Assembly (NCBI RefSeq): GCF_947501405.1
Contig: NZ_CANMVK010000001.1
Location: forward strand, 310,001 to 374,000
DNA: 64,000 bases
Direction of reading: 5' to 3'
Source of the DNA: an uncultured Hoeflea sp.
GTDB lineage: Bacteria > Pseudomonadota > Alphaproteobacteria > Rhizobiales > Rhizobiaceae
Shown: piece by piece, positions 1 to 7,904 of the stretch
Layout of the letters: each line of letters opens with the position of its first letter
How positions within the stretch are numbered: position 1 is the first letter of the stretch
Made by a program: the position numbers and the translations under genes
The notes under the pieces: generated by a model
Seen by the model: the letters and a program-made list of their open reading frames with translations, nothing else
Databases searched by the model: none
Told to the model about the DNA's origin: nothing

Positions 1-83
1 GCAAGTGTTGCCGGAGCGGACACAAGGGCAGCCAGGAGGATAAGCGCGGGTGCGGGGGCGTGGCGCAGCTGATTTGATAACAT
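1..83 (-). CDS. Partial exported protein (N-terminal signal peptide only)
   Basis: Only the first 27 codons of this minus-strand gene lie in the window; it runs off the left edge. The ATG at 83-81 is preceded on its own strand by AGGAG (93-97) at a good distance. The start reads MLSNQLRHAPAPALILLAAL and continues VSAPATL, a typical cleavable signal peptide with a hydrophobic core and an Ala-x-Ala-like end. A TATAAT-like -10 lies at 131-126 on the same strand. The mature protein is not visible, so no function can be given. Confidence 0.55.
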   Translation of the reverse strand, partial: MLSNQLRHAPAPALILLAALVSAPATL

Positions 84-328
84 CTGGTCGATCTCCTTGA
101 ACCAGTGTGGTCAACACCCCCGCGAATTATAGACTAGCACAGATTGACGGCCGGTTGAACCGGGCGGTGGAAAGGCAACCACGACTGCACCGATGCGAAC
201 ACATCATGGGCGCCCCGGTCGTGAACCGTAGTCAACAGTCTCGATCCTTAGGTGGTCGCTCTGTTCATGTTTTTTGATTGGTTCATCAACGTTTGGTCAG
301 CTAGGTCTCAATCCGGACCCTTCCCAGG

Positions 329-967
329 ATGGAGAAAAATGTGAGCCCGCAAACTGCCGCAATAGATGTCCCGAACATGCCCGAGATCGTCAGGGCGCGA
401 AAGATCAAAGGCGCGGCCGAGGCCGTTCTGGCGGCGCGGGGCAGCGATTTCGTGAGCCAGCCGGTGGAGGCCCTCACTCTGGGATTTGACGGCATCGAAG
501 GCGATTACCACGCTGGTCCGACGCGCAAATCCGGCGGGCGCGAGCCCTGGTATCCGCGCGGCACTGAAATCCGCAACGAACGGCAATTGTCGATCGTGGC
601 GGCGGACGAGTTGGCGTTGGCTGCCAGGGACATGGGGATCGACCGGATCGAACCGGGATGGATCGGCGCCAATCTGGTGATCTCCGGAATTCCGCTGTTG
701 TCGATGCTGCCGCCGCGCACGCAGCTGTTTTTTGAAGGCGGGGTAACACTGAGGATCGATGGCGACAACAATCCCTGCCGTTTCGCCGGAGCCGAGATCG
801 CCAAAAACTTTCCCGACGAGGACGCGACCGAACTGGCGCTTGGTTTCGTCAAGGCCGCCAAACGCCGGCGCGGCGTGGTCGCGTGGGTGGAAAAACCGGG
901 TACAATTGCTACTGGCGAGGCTTTGACCGCGCGGATCTGGGAGCAATGGATTTATCCCGGGAACTGA
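329..967 (+). CDS. MOSC domain-containing protein
   Basis: A 212-aa protein with the MOSC fold, known as the sulfur-carrier C-terminal domain of molybdenum cofactor sulfurases and of stand-alone relatives such as YiiM. Visible family features are the G-I-E-G-D-x-H-x-G stretch near residues 55-63, the N-E-R-Q-L-S-I-V segment, and the N-P-C-R motif near residue 150 with the conserved Cys expected to carry sulfur or bind Moco. It is probably cytoplasmic because no signal peptide is present. The ATG at 329 has almost no Shine-Dalgarno. A GTG at 341 in the same frame has GGAG six bases upstream and may be the true start. The gene stands alone, with no cofactor genes beside it, so its substrate is unknown. 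Confidence 0.8.
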   Translation: MEKNVSPQTAAIDVPNMPEIVRARKIKGAAEAVLAARGSDFVSQPVEALTLGFDGIEGDYHAGPTRKSGGREPWYPRGTEIRNERQLSIVAADELALAARDMGIDRIEPGWIGANLVISGIPLLSMLPPRTQLFFEGGVTLRIDGDNNPCRFAGAEIAKNFPDEDATELALGFVKAAKRRRGVVAWVEKPGTIATGEALTARIWEQWIYPGN

Positions 968-1160
968 GGCTGCCCGCCCGCGTGCGGTGTTTGGACGGTA
1001 TTTGCTAAGGCGGTGTTTGCCCTGCCACAAACCGCAATGGCTGTTTCTCCTGCCCAACTGGAGGCATAGCCCTGTGACCATGTGGTGTTTCAGTGCGTGA
1101 ACCGCTATCATTGCGACACCAAGTTTAGCCTTAGCGACATTGGGCTTGCCTCGACGCCGA

Positions 1161-1190
1161 AAATGACATAAACATATCTTTATATCATTT
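1161..1190. promoter_or_regulatory. 30-bp near-palindromic operator before the arsR-type/metF operon
   Basis: The two 15-base halves of 1161-1190 are complementary at 13 of 15 positions. The core is ATAAACAT/ATCTTTAT at 1168-1183. It ends 12 bases before the ATG of the downstream ArsR-type regulator, where a self-binding repressor would sit. ArsR-family SahR regulators of methionine-cycle genes in proteobacteria are known to bind AT-rich palindromes of this kind. Assigning this one to SahR is inference. Confidence 0.7.
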
Positions 1191-1202
1191 TCGAGGTTTC
1201 GC

Positions 1203-2225
1203 ATGTTGTCGCAATCACCATTGTCGCTTGATCAGTGCGTCGAGGTTCTCAAGGCCGCGGGCGAACCGACGCGGTTGCGGCTGATCGCGCTGTTGAACCA
1301 GGGCGATCTGACGGTGAGCGAGATGACCGAAGTGCTGGGCCAGTCGCAGCCGCGGATCTCGCGCCATCTCAAGCTGCTTGGCGAAGCGGGTCTGGTGGAG
1401 CGCTATCAGGAAGGTGCCTGGGCCTATTTCCGGCTGGCACGGGACGGGCTGCGCGCCCGGCTGACCGACGAGGCGCTGGCGGCGGCCTCGCCGTCCGATC
1501 CGCATCTGGCGCGGGACGCCGAGCGGCTCAAGACAGTCAAGCAGGCGCGCGCCAGCCGCGCCGAAGCCTATTTCGCCGCCAATGCGGCGAGCTGGAACGA
1601 TCTGCGGCGGCTGCATGTGTCCGACGAGCGCGTCGAGGCGGAAATCCTCAAGCTGATCGGACGCACACCGTTTGACGGGCTTCTCGATCTGGGCACCGGC
1701 ACCGGCCGGATGCTGGAACTGCTGGCCGACCGCTACCGGCGCGCCATCGGCATCGATTCAAGCCGCGACATGCTGGCGATTGCCCGCGCCCAGCTTGATG
1801 AGGCCGGCATCACCCATGCCTCCGTGCGGCAGGGCGATATCTTCAATCTGCCGCTCGACCGCGAGAGTTTCGATGTGGTGACCATTCACCAGGTGCTGCA
1901 TTTTCTGCATGATCCGCTGCCGGCGATCACCGAAGCCGCCCGCATGCTCAGGCCTGGTGGCCGTGTGATCATCGTCGATTTTGCCCCGCACCATCATGAG
2001 GAACTGCGGCTTGACCATGCCCATGCGCGTTTGGGATTCAGCCAGGCCCAGGTGGGTGAGTGGCTGGAGCAATGCGGCCTCGAGGTGGACCAGATCATCG
2101 ATCTGCCGTCTGAAACCGGGGCGGACAACGCATCGGATGCGCTGACGGTGAGCCTGTGGCTTGCCCGCGACCCGCGCCTGCTGATTGCCGGTGACGATAC
2201 TTCTCAAAACACAGGAACTGCCTGA
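1203..2225 (+). CDS. ArsR-family regulator fused to a SAM-dependent methyltransferase domain (SahR-like)
   Basis: A 340-aa two-domain protein. Residues about 8-90 form a winged helix of ArsR type, with A-A-G-E-P-T-R-L-R-L-I near residue 18 and a recognition helix near 47-60 (Q-S-Q-P-R-I-S-R-H-L). Residues about 120-300 form a class I methyltransferase fold with the SAM loop D-L-G-T-G-T-G at 162-168 and a D at the end of strand 2. ArsR proteins of this architecture next to metF or ahcY belong to the SahR group, which senses S-adenosylhomocysteine. That suggests the methyltransferase fold here serves as a SAH/SAM sensor. metF follows after a one-base gap, and a strong palindrome lies just upstream (1161-1190), so autoregulation and control of metF are likely. 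GAGG at 1193-1196 supports the start. Confidence 0.85.
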   Translation: MLSQSPLSLDQCVEVLKAAGEPTRLRLIALLNQGDLTVSEMTEVLGQSQPRISRHLKLLGEAGLVERYQEGAWAYFRLARDGLRARLTDEALAAASPSDPHLARDAERLKTVKQARASRAEAYFAANAASWNDLRRLHVSDERVEAEILKLIGRTPFDGLLDLGTGTGRMLELLADRYRRAIGIDSSRDMLAIARAQLDEAGITHASVRQGDIFNLPLDRESFDVVTIHQVLHFLHDPLPAITEAARMLRPGGRVIIVDFAPHHHEELRLDHAHARLGFSQAQVGEWLEQCGLEVDQIIDLPSETGADNASDALTVSLWLARDPRLLIAGDDTSQNTGTA

Positions 2226-2226
2226 C

Positions 2227-3141
2227 ATGCCCAGCTCCCCCCGTGCCAGCGCAGAGGATCTTTCCGAGCGCATCAAGGTGTCATTCGAATTCTTTCCGCC
2301 CAAGAATGGCGACATGGAAAGCCAGCTTTGGGAAAGCATTACCAAGCTCGCGCGGTTTGAGCCCGATTTCGTCTCGGTCACCTATGGCGCGGGCGGTTCG
2401 ACCAAGCAGCCGACGCTCAACACAGTATCCCGGATCGCCCGGGAAACGGCGCTGGCACCGGCGGCGCATCTGACCTGCGTGGGGTCCGACAAGGCATCAG
2501 TCGACGCCGTAGCGCGCGAATTTCAGGCGCTCGGGGTCAATCATTTCGTGGCGCTCAGGGGCGATCCGCCCGAAGGTGTGGGGGCTGCCTACCAGCCGCA
2601 TCCTGAAGGCTACGCCAACGGCGCGGAGCTGGTGGCGGGACTGCGCGCCATCGACGATTTCGAGATCTCGGTCTCCGCCTATCCCGAACGGCACCCCGAA
2701 AGCCCGGATTTTGCCACCGACATCGACATGCTTAAGCGCAAGGTAGACGCCGGAGCGACCCGGGCGATCACCCAGTTCTTTTTCGACAATGACCTCTTCG
2801 AGCGCTATGTCGAGCGGGTCCGCCGGGCGGGCATCTATGTTCCGATCGTGCCGGGCATCCTGCCGATCCACAATTTTGGCCAGGTGGCGCGGTTTTCAAA
2901 ACTGTGCGGCGCTTCGGTGCCCGACTGGCTGGCGCGCCGCTTCGACGGGCTGGAAAAGGACCCGGAGACCCGGGCGCTGGTGGCCGCGGCGATTGCCGCC
3001 GACCAGGTTTCCGATCTTGTCGAGCGCGGGGTCGATGATTTTCACTTCTACACCATGAACCGGGCGCAGCTGGTCTATGCGATCTGCCACCTTCTGGGCC
3101 TGCGCGGCCAGGATGATAGTGCCGTGGGTGCTGCCGCCTGA
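2227..3141 (+). CDS. metF: 5,10-methylenetetrahydrofolate reductase
   Basis: MetF is the flavoenzyme that reduces 5,10-methylene-THF to 5-methyl-THF, the methyl donor for methionine synthase. The 304-aa product has the normal length. It shows the N-terminal F-E-F-F-P-P-K motif, V-T-Y-G-A-G-G-S-T, the A-H-L-T-C strand, the L-R-G-D-P-P motif, and I-T-Q-F-F-F-D followed by P-I-V-P-G-I. The ATG at 2227 is chosen over an in-frame TTG at 2185 that would overlap the preceding regulator gene by 41 bases; AGGAA lies ten bases upstream. It forms an operon with the ArsR/methyltransferase regulator, so it is probably regulated by the state of the methionine cycle. A clean terminator follows at 3186. Confidence 0.95.
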   Translation: MPSSPRASAEDLSERIKVSFEFFPPKNGDMESQLWESITKLARFEPDFVSVTYGAGGSTKQPTLNTVSRIARETALAPAAHLTCVGSDKASVDAVAREFQALGVNHFVALRGDPPEGVGAAYQPHPEGYANGAELVAGLRAIDDFEISVSAYPERHPESPDFATDIDMLKRKVDAGATRAITQFFFDNDLFERYVERVRRAGIYVPIVPGILPIHNFGQVARFSKLCGASVPDWLARRFDGLEKDPETRALVAAAIAADQVSDLVERGVDDFHFYTMNRAQLVYAICHLLGLRGQDDSAVGAAA

Positions 3142-3185
3142 CACCTTTCGGTAGGGGCTCGCGGCCTCAGGCTTAAGCCAAAATG

Positions 3186-3217
3186 AAACGGGAGCGCCGA
3201 AACGCTCCCGTTTGTCT
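3186..3217 (+). terminator. Rho-independent terminator after metF
   Basis: A perfect 11-bp stem (3186-3196 with 3203-3213), a 6-base loop, and a T-rich tail whose first three T's are part of the stem. It lies 45 bases after the metF stop. Confidence 0.85.
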
Positions 3218-3258
3218 TATTTGATCAGTTTATCCCAGTTGGGCACCCAGCTCCGAGG

Positions 3259-3336
3259 TCAGATAAAGAGCATTGCCCCAACGAATATGAACGCTGCACA
3301 GATCACAAGGGCATTGAGCGATTGCGTAAATCCCAT
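3259..3336 (-). CDS. 25-aa single-pass membrane peptide
   Basis: A small minus-strand gene. ATG at 3336-3334, stop TGA at 3261-3259. The strong ribosome binding site GGAGG (3343-3347) lies 6 bases upstream, which is the main argument that it is translated. The product begins MGFTQSLNALVICAAF and continues IFVGAMLFI. It has a short polar N-terminus and then about 16 hydrophobic residues, enough for one membrane helix. It lies between the metF terminator and the amidase gene with no partner on its strand. I do not recognise the family. Very short membrane peptides of this type are often missed in annotation. Codon choice and the SD support it; nothing shows a function. Confidence 0.55.
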   Translation of the reverse strand: MGFTQSLNALVICAAFIFVGAMLFI

Positions 3337-3642
3337 GGTGGTCCTCCATCGCGTTATACAAAAGGATGATAGTCGCCGCGACGGCAGGGTGAAAAGCAAA
3401 ATCTATGCTGCATTGCAGCTAAAACGGGGCAATTTCCTCCCACTCGGGTCTTCAAATACATGAGATATATGAGGATTCTCGACGTGAAGAATCTGTTAAG
3501 AATGAGTTAAATCTTGGGCTCCGGCGGCCGTATCGCCACTTTTGGGCGAAGCTGCGTCACGGTTTCGCCATTTTCGTGCGGCTTTCGACCCGGTCATTGA
3601 GAGCCCAATTGGACGGTTGATTGAAGGCCCGACCGACGCGGC
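3337..3642. other. Intergenic stretch without a recognisable gene
   Basis: About 300 bases between the small membrane peptide and the 3' end of the amidase gene. It is less GC-rich at 3400-3500 than the flanks. On the minus strand it contains a TATAAC-like -10 (3353-3358) that could serve the 25-aa peptide. I see no convincing reading frame, repeat or terminator. Confidence 0.5.
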
Positions 3643-4890
3643 TTAAAGCGCCTGTTCGAGCGCTGCGGCAGCCGCCAGAAGCGCTCTGTCGCCGCCAAAG
3701 CGGCCGACCGCCTGGATGCCGAGCGGCAGGCCGTTTGCGGCCCTGAGGCCCGGGATATTGACCGCTGGAGTGCCCATCAGCGTCCACAATCTGTTGAAAC
3801 GCGAATCGCCGGTGGTCTCCAGCCCCTTGGGTGCTGCACCGGGCGCGGAGGGGGTGAGAAGAAGATCGACGTCATCAAACAAGGCGCGGGCAGCGGCGCG
3901 GCCGCGCTTGGCGTTGCGGCGGGCATCATCGTAGGTCACAGGGGAAATTGTCTGGCCGCGTTCGATCGCCTCGATCAGGCGCGAGCTCAACTGATCGCGG
4001 TGGCGCGCAAGGTCCGAGCCGCACACCAGACCCGCCTCATGATCCTGAATGACGCCGTGAGCGTCGCGGGCGCGAGCCAGTGCGTCGGGTTCGGCAATGT
4101 CGCTGACAGCGAAACCGGCATCGGCCGCCCTGCCGGCAGCCTGTTCCAAAGCCGCGCGCATGTCCGGATCGGCGTCGCCGAGCTGGGCGCAGCGGTAGAC
4201 TCCAACCCTGATTTTTGAAGGCTCGACGGGTCCCGCGGCAAGTTCGCGGTCGGTCAACAGGGCGGCAAACAGGGCGACATCGCGCACCGAGGCTGCGAAC
4301 AGGCCGGTGGTGTCGAGCGAGGGGGAGAAGTGCTTCATGCCGCCGGTTGGCAGCAACCGGTAGCTGGGCTTGTAGCCTGCGACGCCGCAAAAGGCGGCAG
4401 GCCTTACCACCGAACCGCCGGTCTGGGTGCCGATGGCGACGGGAATCATGCCGGCGGCCACGGCTGCCGCCGATCCCGACGAGGAGCCGCCGGGGGTGTG
4501 CGCCGGGTTGTGCGGATTGCGCGTGGCGGTGGGATGGAAGAACGCGAACTCCGTGGTCGTGGTCTTGCCGATGATGGTTGCGCCGCGCCGCATGGCGAGT
4601 TCGACAATGGCGGCATCGACGCGGGGGCGATGCCTGGGGTAGACGGGGGAGCCGTAGGCGGTCGGCTGGTCGGCGGTATCGAAGATGTCCTTGACGCCGA
4701 CGGCGACGCCTGCGAGCGGGCCTTGCGGGGCGATAACCGGGTTTTCCGCGATATGGGCGAAGGCCCCGATCCCGGGCTCCTCACGGGCAATGGCGTCGCG
4801 GCTTGACTGCACCATTTCCTCAGGATCGGTCTTGCCGCCGTCGCGCGCGTCAATCAGCGCTGACAAACTCATCATTTGGTGCTCGCCCAT
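3643..4890 (-). CDS. Amidase (amidase signature family)
   Basis: A 415-aa member of the amidase signature family, which hydrolyses C-N bonds of amides using a Ser-cisSer-Lys triad. The Lys lies in V-G-V-K-D-I-F-D (about residue 67). The signature block is P-G-G-S-S-S-G-S-A-A-A-V (about 133-144). The nucleophilic Ser lies in G-T-Q-T-G-G-S-V-V-R-P (about 156-166). No GatB or GatC partner is nearby and the protein is shorter than GatA, so a stand-alone amidase of unknown substrate is more likely than the tRNA amidotransferase subunit. The ATG at 4890 has GGGAG 8 bases upstream. No signal peptide is present. An EamA exporter gene lies 58 bases upstream on the same strand and may be co-transcribed. 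Confidence 0.85.
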   Translation of the reverse strand: MGEHQMMSLSALIDARDGGKTDPEEMVQSSRDAIAREEPGIGAFAHIAENPVIAPQGPLAGVAVGVKDIFDTADQPTAYGSPVYPRHRPRVDAAIVELAMRRGATIIGKTTTTEFAFFHPTATRNPHNPAHTPGGSSSGSAAAVAAGMIPVAIGTQTGGSVVRPAAFCGVAGYKPSYRLLPTGGMKHFSPSLDTTGLFAASVRDVALFAALLTDRELAAGPVEPSKIRVGVYRCAQLGDADPDMRAALEQAAGRAADAGFAVSDIAEPDALARARDAHGVIQDHEAGLVCGSDLARHRDQLSSRLIEAIERGQTISPVTYDDARRNAKRGRAAARALFDDVDLLLTPSAPGAAPKGLETTGDSRFNRLWTLMGTPAVNIPGLRAANGLPLGIQAVGRFGGDRALLAAAAALEQAL

Positions 4891-4948
4891 ATGCCCGACT
4901 CCCGACTTTACCGTCTTCGAATTTCTACTTGTGACGGGCCCCGAAGGC

Positions 4949-5860
4949 CTATCGTCCCCGCTTTATGGTCAGCCGGTTGTCCAGTGACAAGAGCCCGAGC
5001 GCAATAAGCCCCAGCCCCGATGCCTCGGTCAGCGACAGGCTTTCGCCCAGAAAGACGATCCCGAGCAGGATCGCGGCGGGAGGCACCAGCAGCGTGACCA
5101 GCGAGGCAGAGGTGGCGCCGGCCGCGCTCAGAATCCGGAAATACAGGATATAGGCATAGGCTGTGGAGACCAGCGCCAGCGCCAGAACGGCGGCGATGAC
5201 ATCAATCGGCGGGATAGCGAGCGTCCAGGGCTGGTCGAAGACCAGCGCCAGCGGCAAAATGATCAGGCTTGAGGCTGTGAGCTGTCCGGTGGCGGTGACC
5301 CTAGGCTCGATGCCGCGGAATCGTTTGCCGAAGGCCGCGGCACAGGCATAGGAGATGGCCGCGCCGACCACCGCCAGCTTGGCCCAGAGCGGACTGTCGC
5401 CGATGCCGAGTGCGGCGGGCCCGATCAGCAGCACCATGCCCGCAAGCCCCAGTGCGCAACCGATCAGCTTGGCCGACGAGATTTTCTCGTCGGTGGTGAC
5501 CATCTGCGCCACCACCACGGTCCACAGCGGGGTGGTGGCGTTGAGGATCGAGGCGAGCCCTGCGCCGATCTGGGTCTGGCCGGCGAAGATCAGGGTGAAA
5601 GGGATGGCGTTGTTAAGCAGCCCCAGGATCAGCAGGTCGCGCCAGCGGCTTGAAAGTGTCTGATAGAAGCCGGGCGTACGGCCAAAGACGATATGCATCG
5701 CGACGGCCGCGATGCCGACCCGGAACAAAACCAGCGTCATCGGCGGGATGTGCAGCACTGCGACGCGGCCGAAAAAGAACGATGCGCCCCAGATCAGGCC
5801 GAGCAGGATCAGCAGTCCCCAGGTGGCGGCGGACATTGAGCTGTGATTGGGTGTCGTCAT
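4949..5860 (-). CDS. EamA/DMT-family transporter
   Basis: A polytopic membrane protein of about 303 aa with the ten-helix, two-EamA-repeat layout of the drug/metabolite transporter superfamily. The first repeat begins W-G-L-L-I-L-L-G-L-I-W-G-A-S-F-F. The second begins near residue 150 and ends in helix ten, followed by a basic tail. Such proteins usually export amino acids or small metabolites; the substrate cannot be read from the sequence. The start at 5860 (M-T-T-P-N-H) has GGGGA upstream and is preferred to an in-frame ATG at 5881. It lies upstream of the amidase gene on the same strand and is divergent from the PLP decarboxylase gene, with a shared 150-bp promoter region. Confidence 0.85.
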   Translation of the reverse strand: MTTPNHSSMSAATWGLLILLGLIWGASFFFGRVAVLHIPPMTLVLFRVGIAAVAMHIVFGRTPGFYQTLSSRWRDLLILGLLNNAIPFTLIFAGQTQIGAGLASILNATTPLWTVVVAQMVTTDEKISSAKLIGCALGLAGMVLLIGPAALGIGDSPLWAKLAVVGAAISYACAAAFGKRFRGIEPRVTATGQLTASSLIILPLALVFDQPWTLAIPPIDVIAAVLALALVSTAYAYILYFRILSAAGATSASLVTLLVPPAAILLGIVFLGESLSLTEASGLGLIALGLLSLDNRLTIKRGR

Positions 5861-6010
5861 GATCGGGTCCCCGGCAAACATGTGGTTGCCGGACCCGATG
5901 ACATGAAGCCGCAGCTTTGGCCACCCGAAATCAACCGCTGACGGGAAAACGCCGTTTGCCGCTCATCCTGCGCATTGATAGGGTCGCGCCCAACCGAACG
6001 GGAGACGGAA

Positions 6011-7231
6011 ATGCAACGATTTGCGACAGGCACCGATGCGGCGCTCAAACTGAGGCCGGATCAGCCGCTTTATTGTTTCCGGCCCGAGGTGCTCAAGCAG
6101 GATGCGGTGCAGTTCATGAAACTGTTTCCCGGCGAGACCGCCTATGCGGTCAAGACCAACGGCGAACCGATGGTGCTCAAGACGCTGGTGGAAGCAGGCG
6201 TGAAGATTTTCGACGTGGCCTCACCCGGCGAATTCGCAGCTGTGCGCGCCGCCTCGCCGGATGCCGAAATGCTCTACATGCATCCGGTCAAGGCGCAGTC
6301 GGATATCCGGCTGGCGCTGGAGCGCTACGGGATCCGGGTGATGTCGCTCGATCATGAAGACGAGATCGCCAAGGTGCTCAGAATCGTTCGGGCGCAGGAT
6401 CTCGATCCAGCGTCGATCACCATTTTCGTGCGGCTGCAGACCAAGGGCCATGCGATGTATGAGCTGTCGAAGAAATTCGGCGCAGCACCCGGCCATGCGG
6501 TGGAACTGGTGCAGCGGCTCGACCGCATCGGCTTCAAGGTCGGGCTGTGTTTTCATGTGGGCAGCCAGGTGGAGGAAGCGCAGTCCTATGAACAGGCGCT
6601 CAAATCCGCCGACTGGGTGCGCAACCGGGCCGGTGTCGATCTGGTGGGTCTGGATGTGGGCGGCGGGTTCCCTGCAGTCTACGGCCATGACCCGAATCGC
6701 AAGGCCAAGAAGATGCCCAGGCTTGAAGAGCTGATGGCCGATCTGCGCGGCAACATCGCGGAATGGGGTTTTGACGATATGCCGCTGGTGGCCGAGCCGG
6801 GCCGGGTGGTGGTGGCGCGGGCGTTTTCGCTGATCGTGCGGGTGCTGCTCAGGAAGGGCCGCAGGCTTTACATCAATGATGGCATCTGGGCGTCGCTTTC
6901 GGACAGCTGGACCGGCAAGATCACCCTGCCGGCACGGTTCATCCCGGACCCGGCGCGGCGCATCCGCAAGGGCAAGTCCGGCTCGGTGGCGCCGTTCCGG
7001 GTGTGCGGCGCGACCTGTGATTCCGTCGATATATTGTCGCGGCCGTTCTGGTTGCCCGAGACGGTGGACACCGGCGACTGGATCGAGATCGGCCATATCG
7101 GCGCCTATTCGCTGTCGCTGCGGACCCGGTTCAATGGGTTCTATCCGGACGATTTCGTGGAGGTGACGACGCCGTTTGGCGACGGCGACGCGCCGGAAGG
7201 CTTCGCCAGCCTCGAGACCATGGCGGATTAG
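6011..7231 (+). CDS. Fold-type III PLP-dependent amino-acid decarboxylase (ornithine/lysine/diaminopimelate family)
   Basis: A 406-aa alanine-racemase-fold decarboxylase. The PLP lysine is in A-Y-A-V-K-T-N (about residue 45). Other family marks are the H-P-x-K and H-V-G-S motifs, the phosphate-binding G-G-G-F-P, E-P-G-R, and the C-G-A-T-C-D-S motif near the C-terminus whose Cys completes the active site of the partner subunit. These support decarboxylation of ornithine, lysine or a related diamino acid. The sequence differs from the usual short rhizobial ornithine decarboxylase, so I do not name the substrate. The start at 6011 has GGAGACGG just upstream; an upstream in-frame ATG (5975) lacks support. 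A terminator follows at 7327. Confidence 0.85.
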   Translation: MQRFATGTDAALKLRPDQPLYCFRPEVLKQDAVQFMKLFPGETAYAVKTNGEPMVLKTLVEAGVKIFDVASPGEFAAVRAASPDAEMLYMHPVKAQSDIRLALERYGIRVMSLDHEDEIAKVLRIVRAQDLDPASITIFVRLQTKGHAMYELSKKFGAAPGHAVELVQRLDRIGFKVGLCFHVGSQVEEAQSYEQALKSADWVRNRAGVDLVGLDVGGGFPAVYGHDPNRKAKKMPRLEELMADLRGNIAEWGFDDMPLVAEPGRVVVARAFSLIVRVLLRKGRRLYINDGIWASLSDSWTGKITLPARFIPDPARRIRKGKSGSVAPFRVCGATCDSVDILSRPFWLPETVDTGDWIEIGHIGAYSLSLRTRFNGFYPDDFVEVTTPFGDGDAPEGFASLETMAD

Positions 7232-7326
7232 GCGCGCTGCCGGAATGGTCGCGATAATGGTTCGGCGCGATGATGCGTCGCATGGCGCGGTGCGCCGCCG
7301 AGGCGCAGACTTGCACCGGCCTTGAT

Positions 7327-7352
7327 GAACGGGCTTTGTTTGCCCGTTCTTT
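7327..7352 (+). terminator. Likely terminator after the decarboxylase gene
   Basis: A perfect 8-bp stem (7327-7334 with 7342-7349), a 7-base T-rich loop and a short T run. Two further GC-rich hairpins follow at 7363-7386 and 7407-7431. Confidence 0.6.
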
Positions 7353-7473
7353 GGTGAGAAATCCCGGGGCACGTTAGGCCCCCGGGAGAGCGGCAGCGTC
7401 AAGCCGGGACCGGTTGGCAGACAGCCGGTCCGGGGCGGTAGATCGAAGCCGCTAAATTCAGGAACTTGAAACC

Positions 7474-7719
7474 ATGCCGAAACTGATCCGCTTCGTGCTA
7501 CTCAATTCAGCCCTCGGGGTGCTGATCGGCTGGGTGGTGGCAGCCGCCGTGGTTTATTTCAACATCAACGGCTTCGGTGATCTGATCTGGAATTCCGCAA
7601 GCCGCATTGCCGCGCTGTTCATTCTGCTGATGTCGTTCGGCACCACATTCGGCTTTGCGGTCATGGCGACAGCGGTGATGCTGATGCCGGTCGACAAGGA
7701 TGAGTTCGACAAGCTTTGA
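7474..7719 (+). CDS. Small two-TM membrane protein, unknown function
   Basis: An 81-aa hydrophobic protein with two predicted transmembrane helices. The first (about residues 6-28) follows a short basic N-terminus, M-P-K-L-I-R-F. The second (about 45-71) precedes an acidic C-terminus, V-D-K-D-E-F-D-K-L. A single N-I-N-G-F-G-D-L loop lies between them. I do not recognise a named family, though small proteins of this look are widespread in Rhizobiales. It stands alone behind a row of three hairpins, with a weak AGGAA about nine bases before the ATG. It could be a stress-related or accessory membrane peptide, but the sequence shows nothing specific. Confidence 0.7.
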   Translation: MPKLIRFVLLNSALGVLIGWVVAAAVVYFNINGFGDLIWNSASRIAALFILLMSFGTTFGFAVMATAVMLMPVDKDEFDKL

Positions 7720-7904
7720 GTGATTTCCGCTTTGGCCGCGGTTTTCTAAGCCATTGCATGCGGCATATGCCTTGGTTTCGGTGCCGGGTGCCCTTGCAGG
7801 AAGCATAACGAGATCGGCGATATTGCAAGGTCGGCGATTGGCGATGACGGCATTACACGCGGCTGGCTCGGATGTTCTGCGAGCGCAGCTCCGGTTGCTG
7901 GCGC

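Noticed and set aside
274-289. TTGAT ... ATCAA dyad resembling an FNR site
   Set aside because: The spacer is 6 bases instead of the required 4.
308-1204. 298-codon minus-strand frame
   Set aside because: Runs antisense through the MOSC gene and the operator region; low-complexity basic protein.
5861-6010. speF-type RNA leader before the decarboxylase
   Set aside because: The gap is only 150 bases and I see no matching structure.
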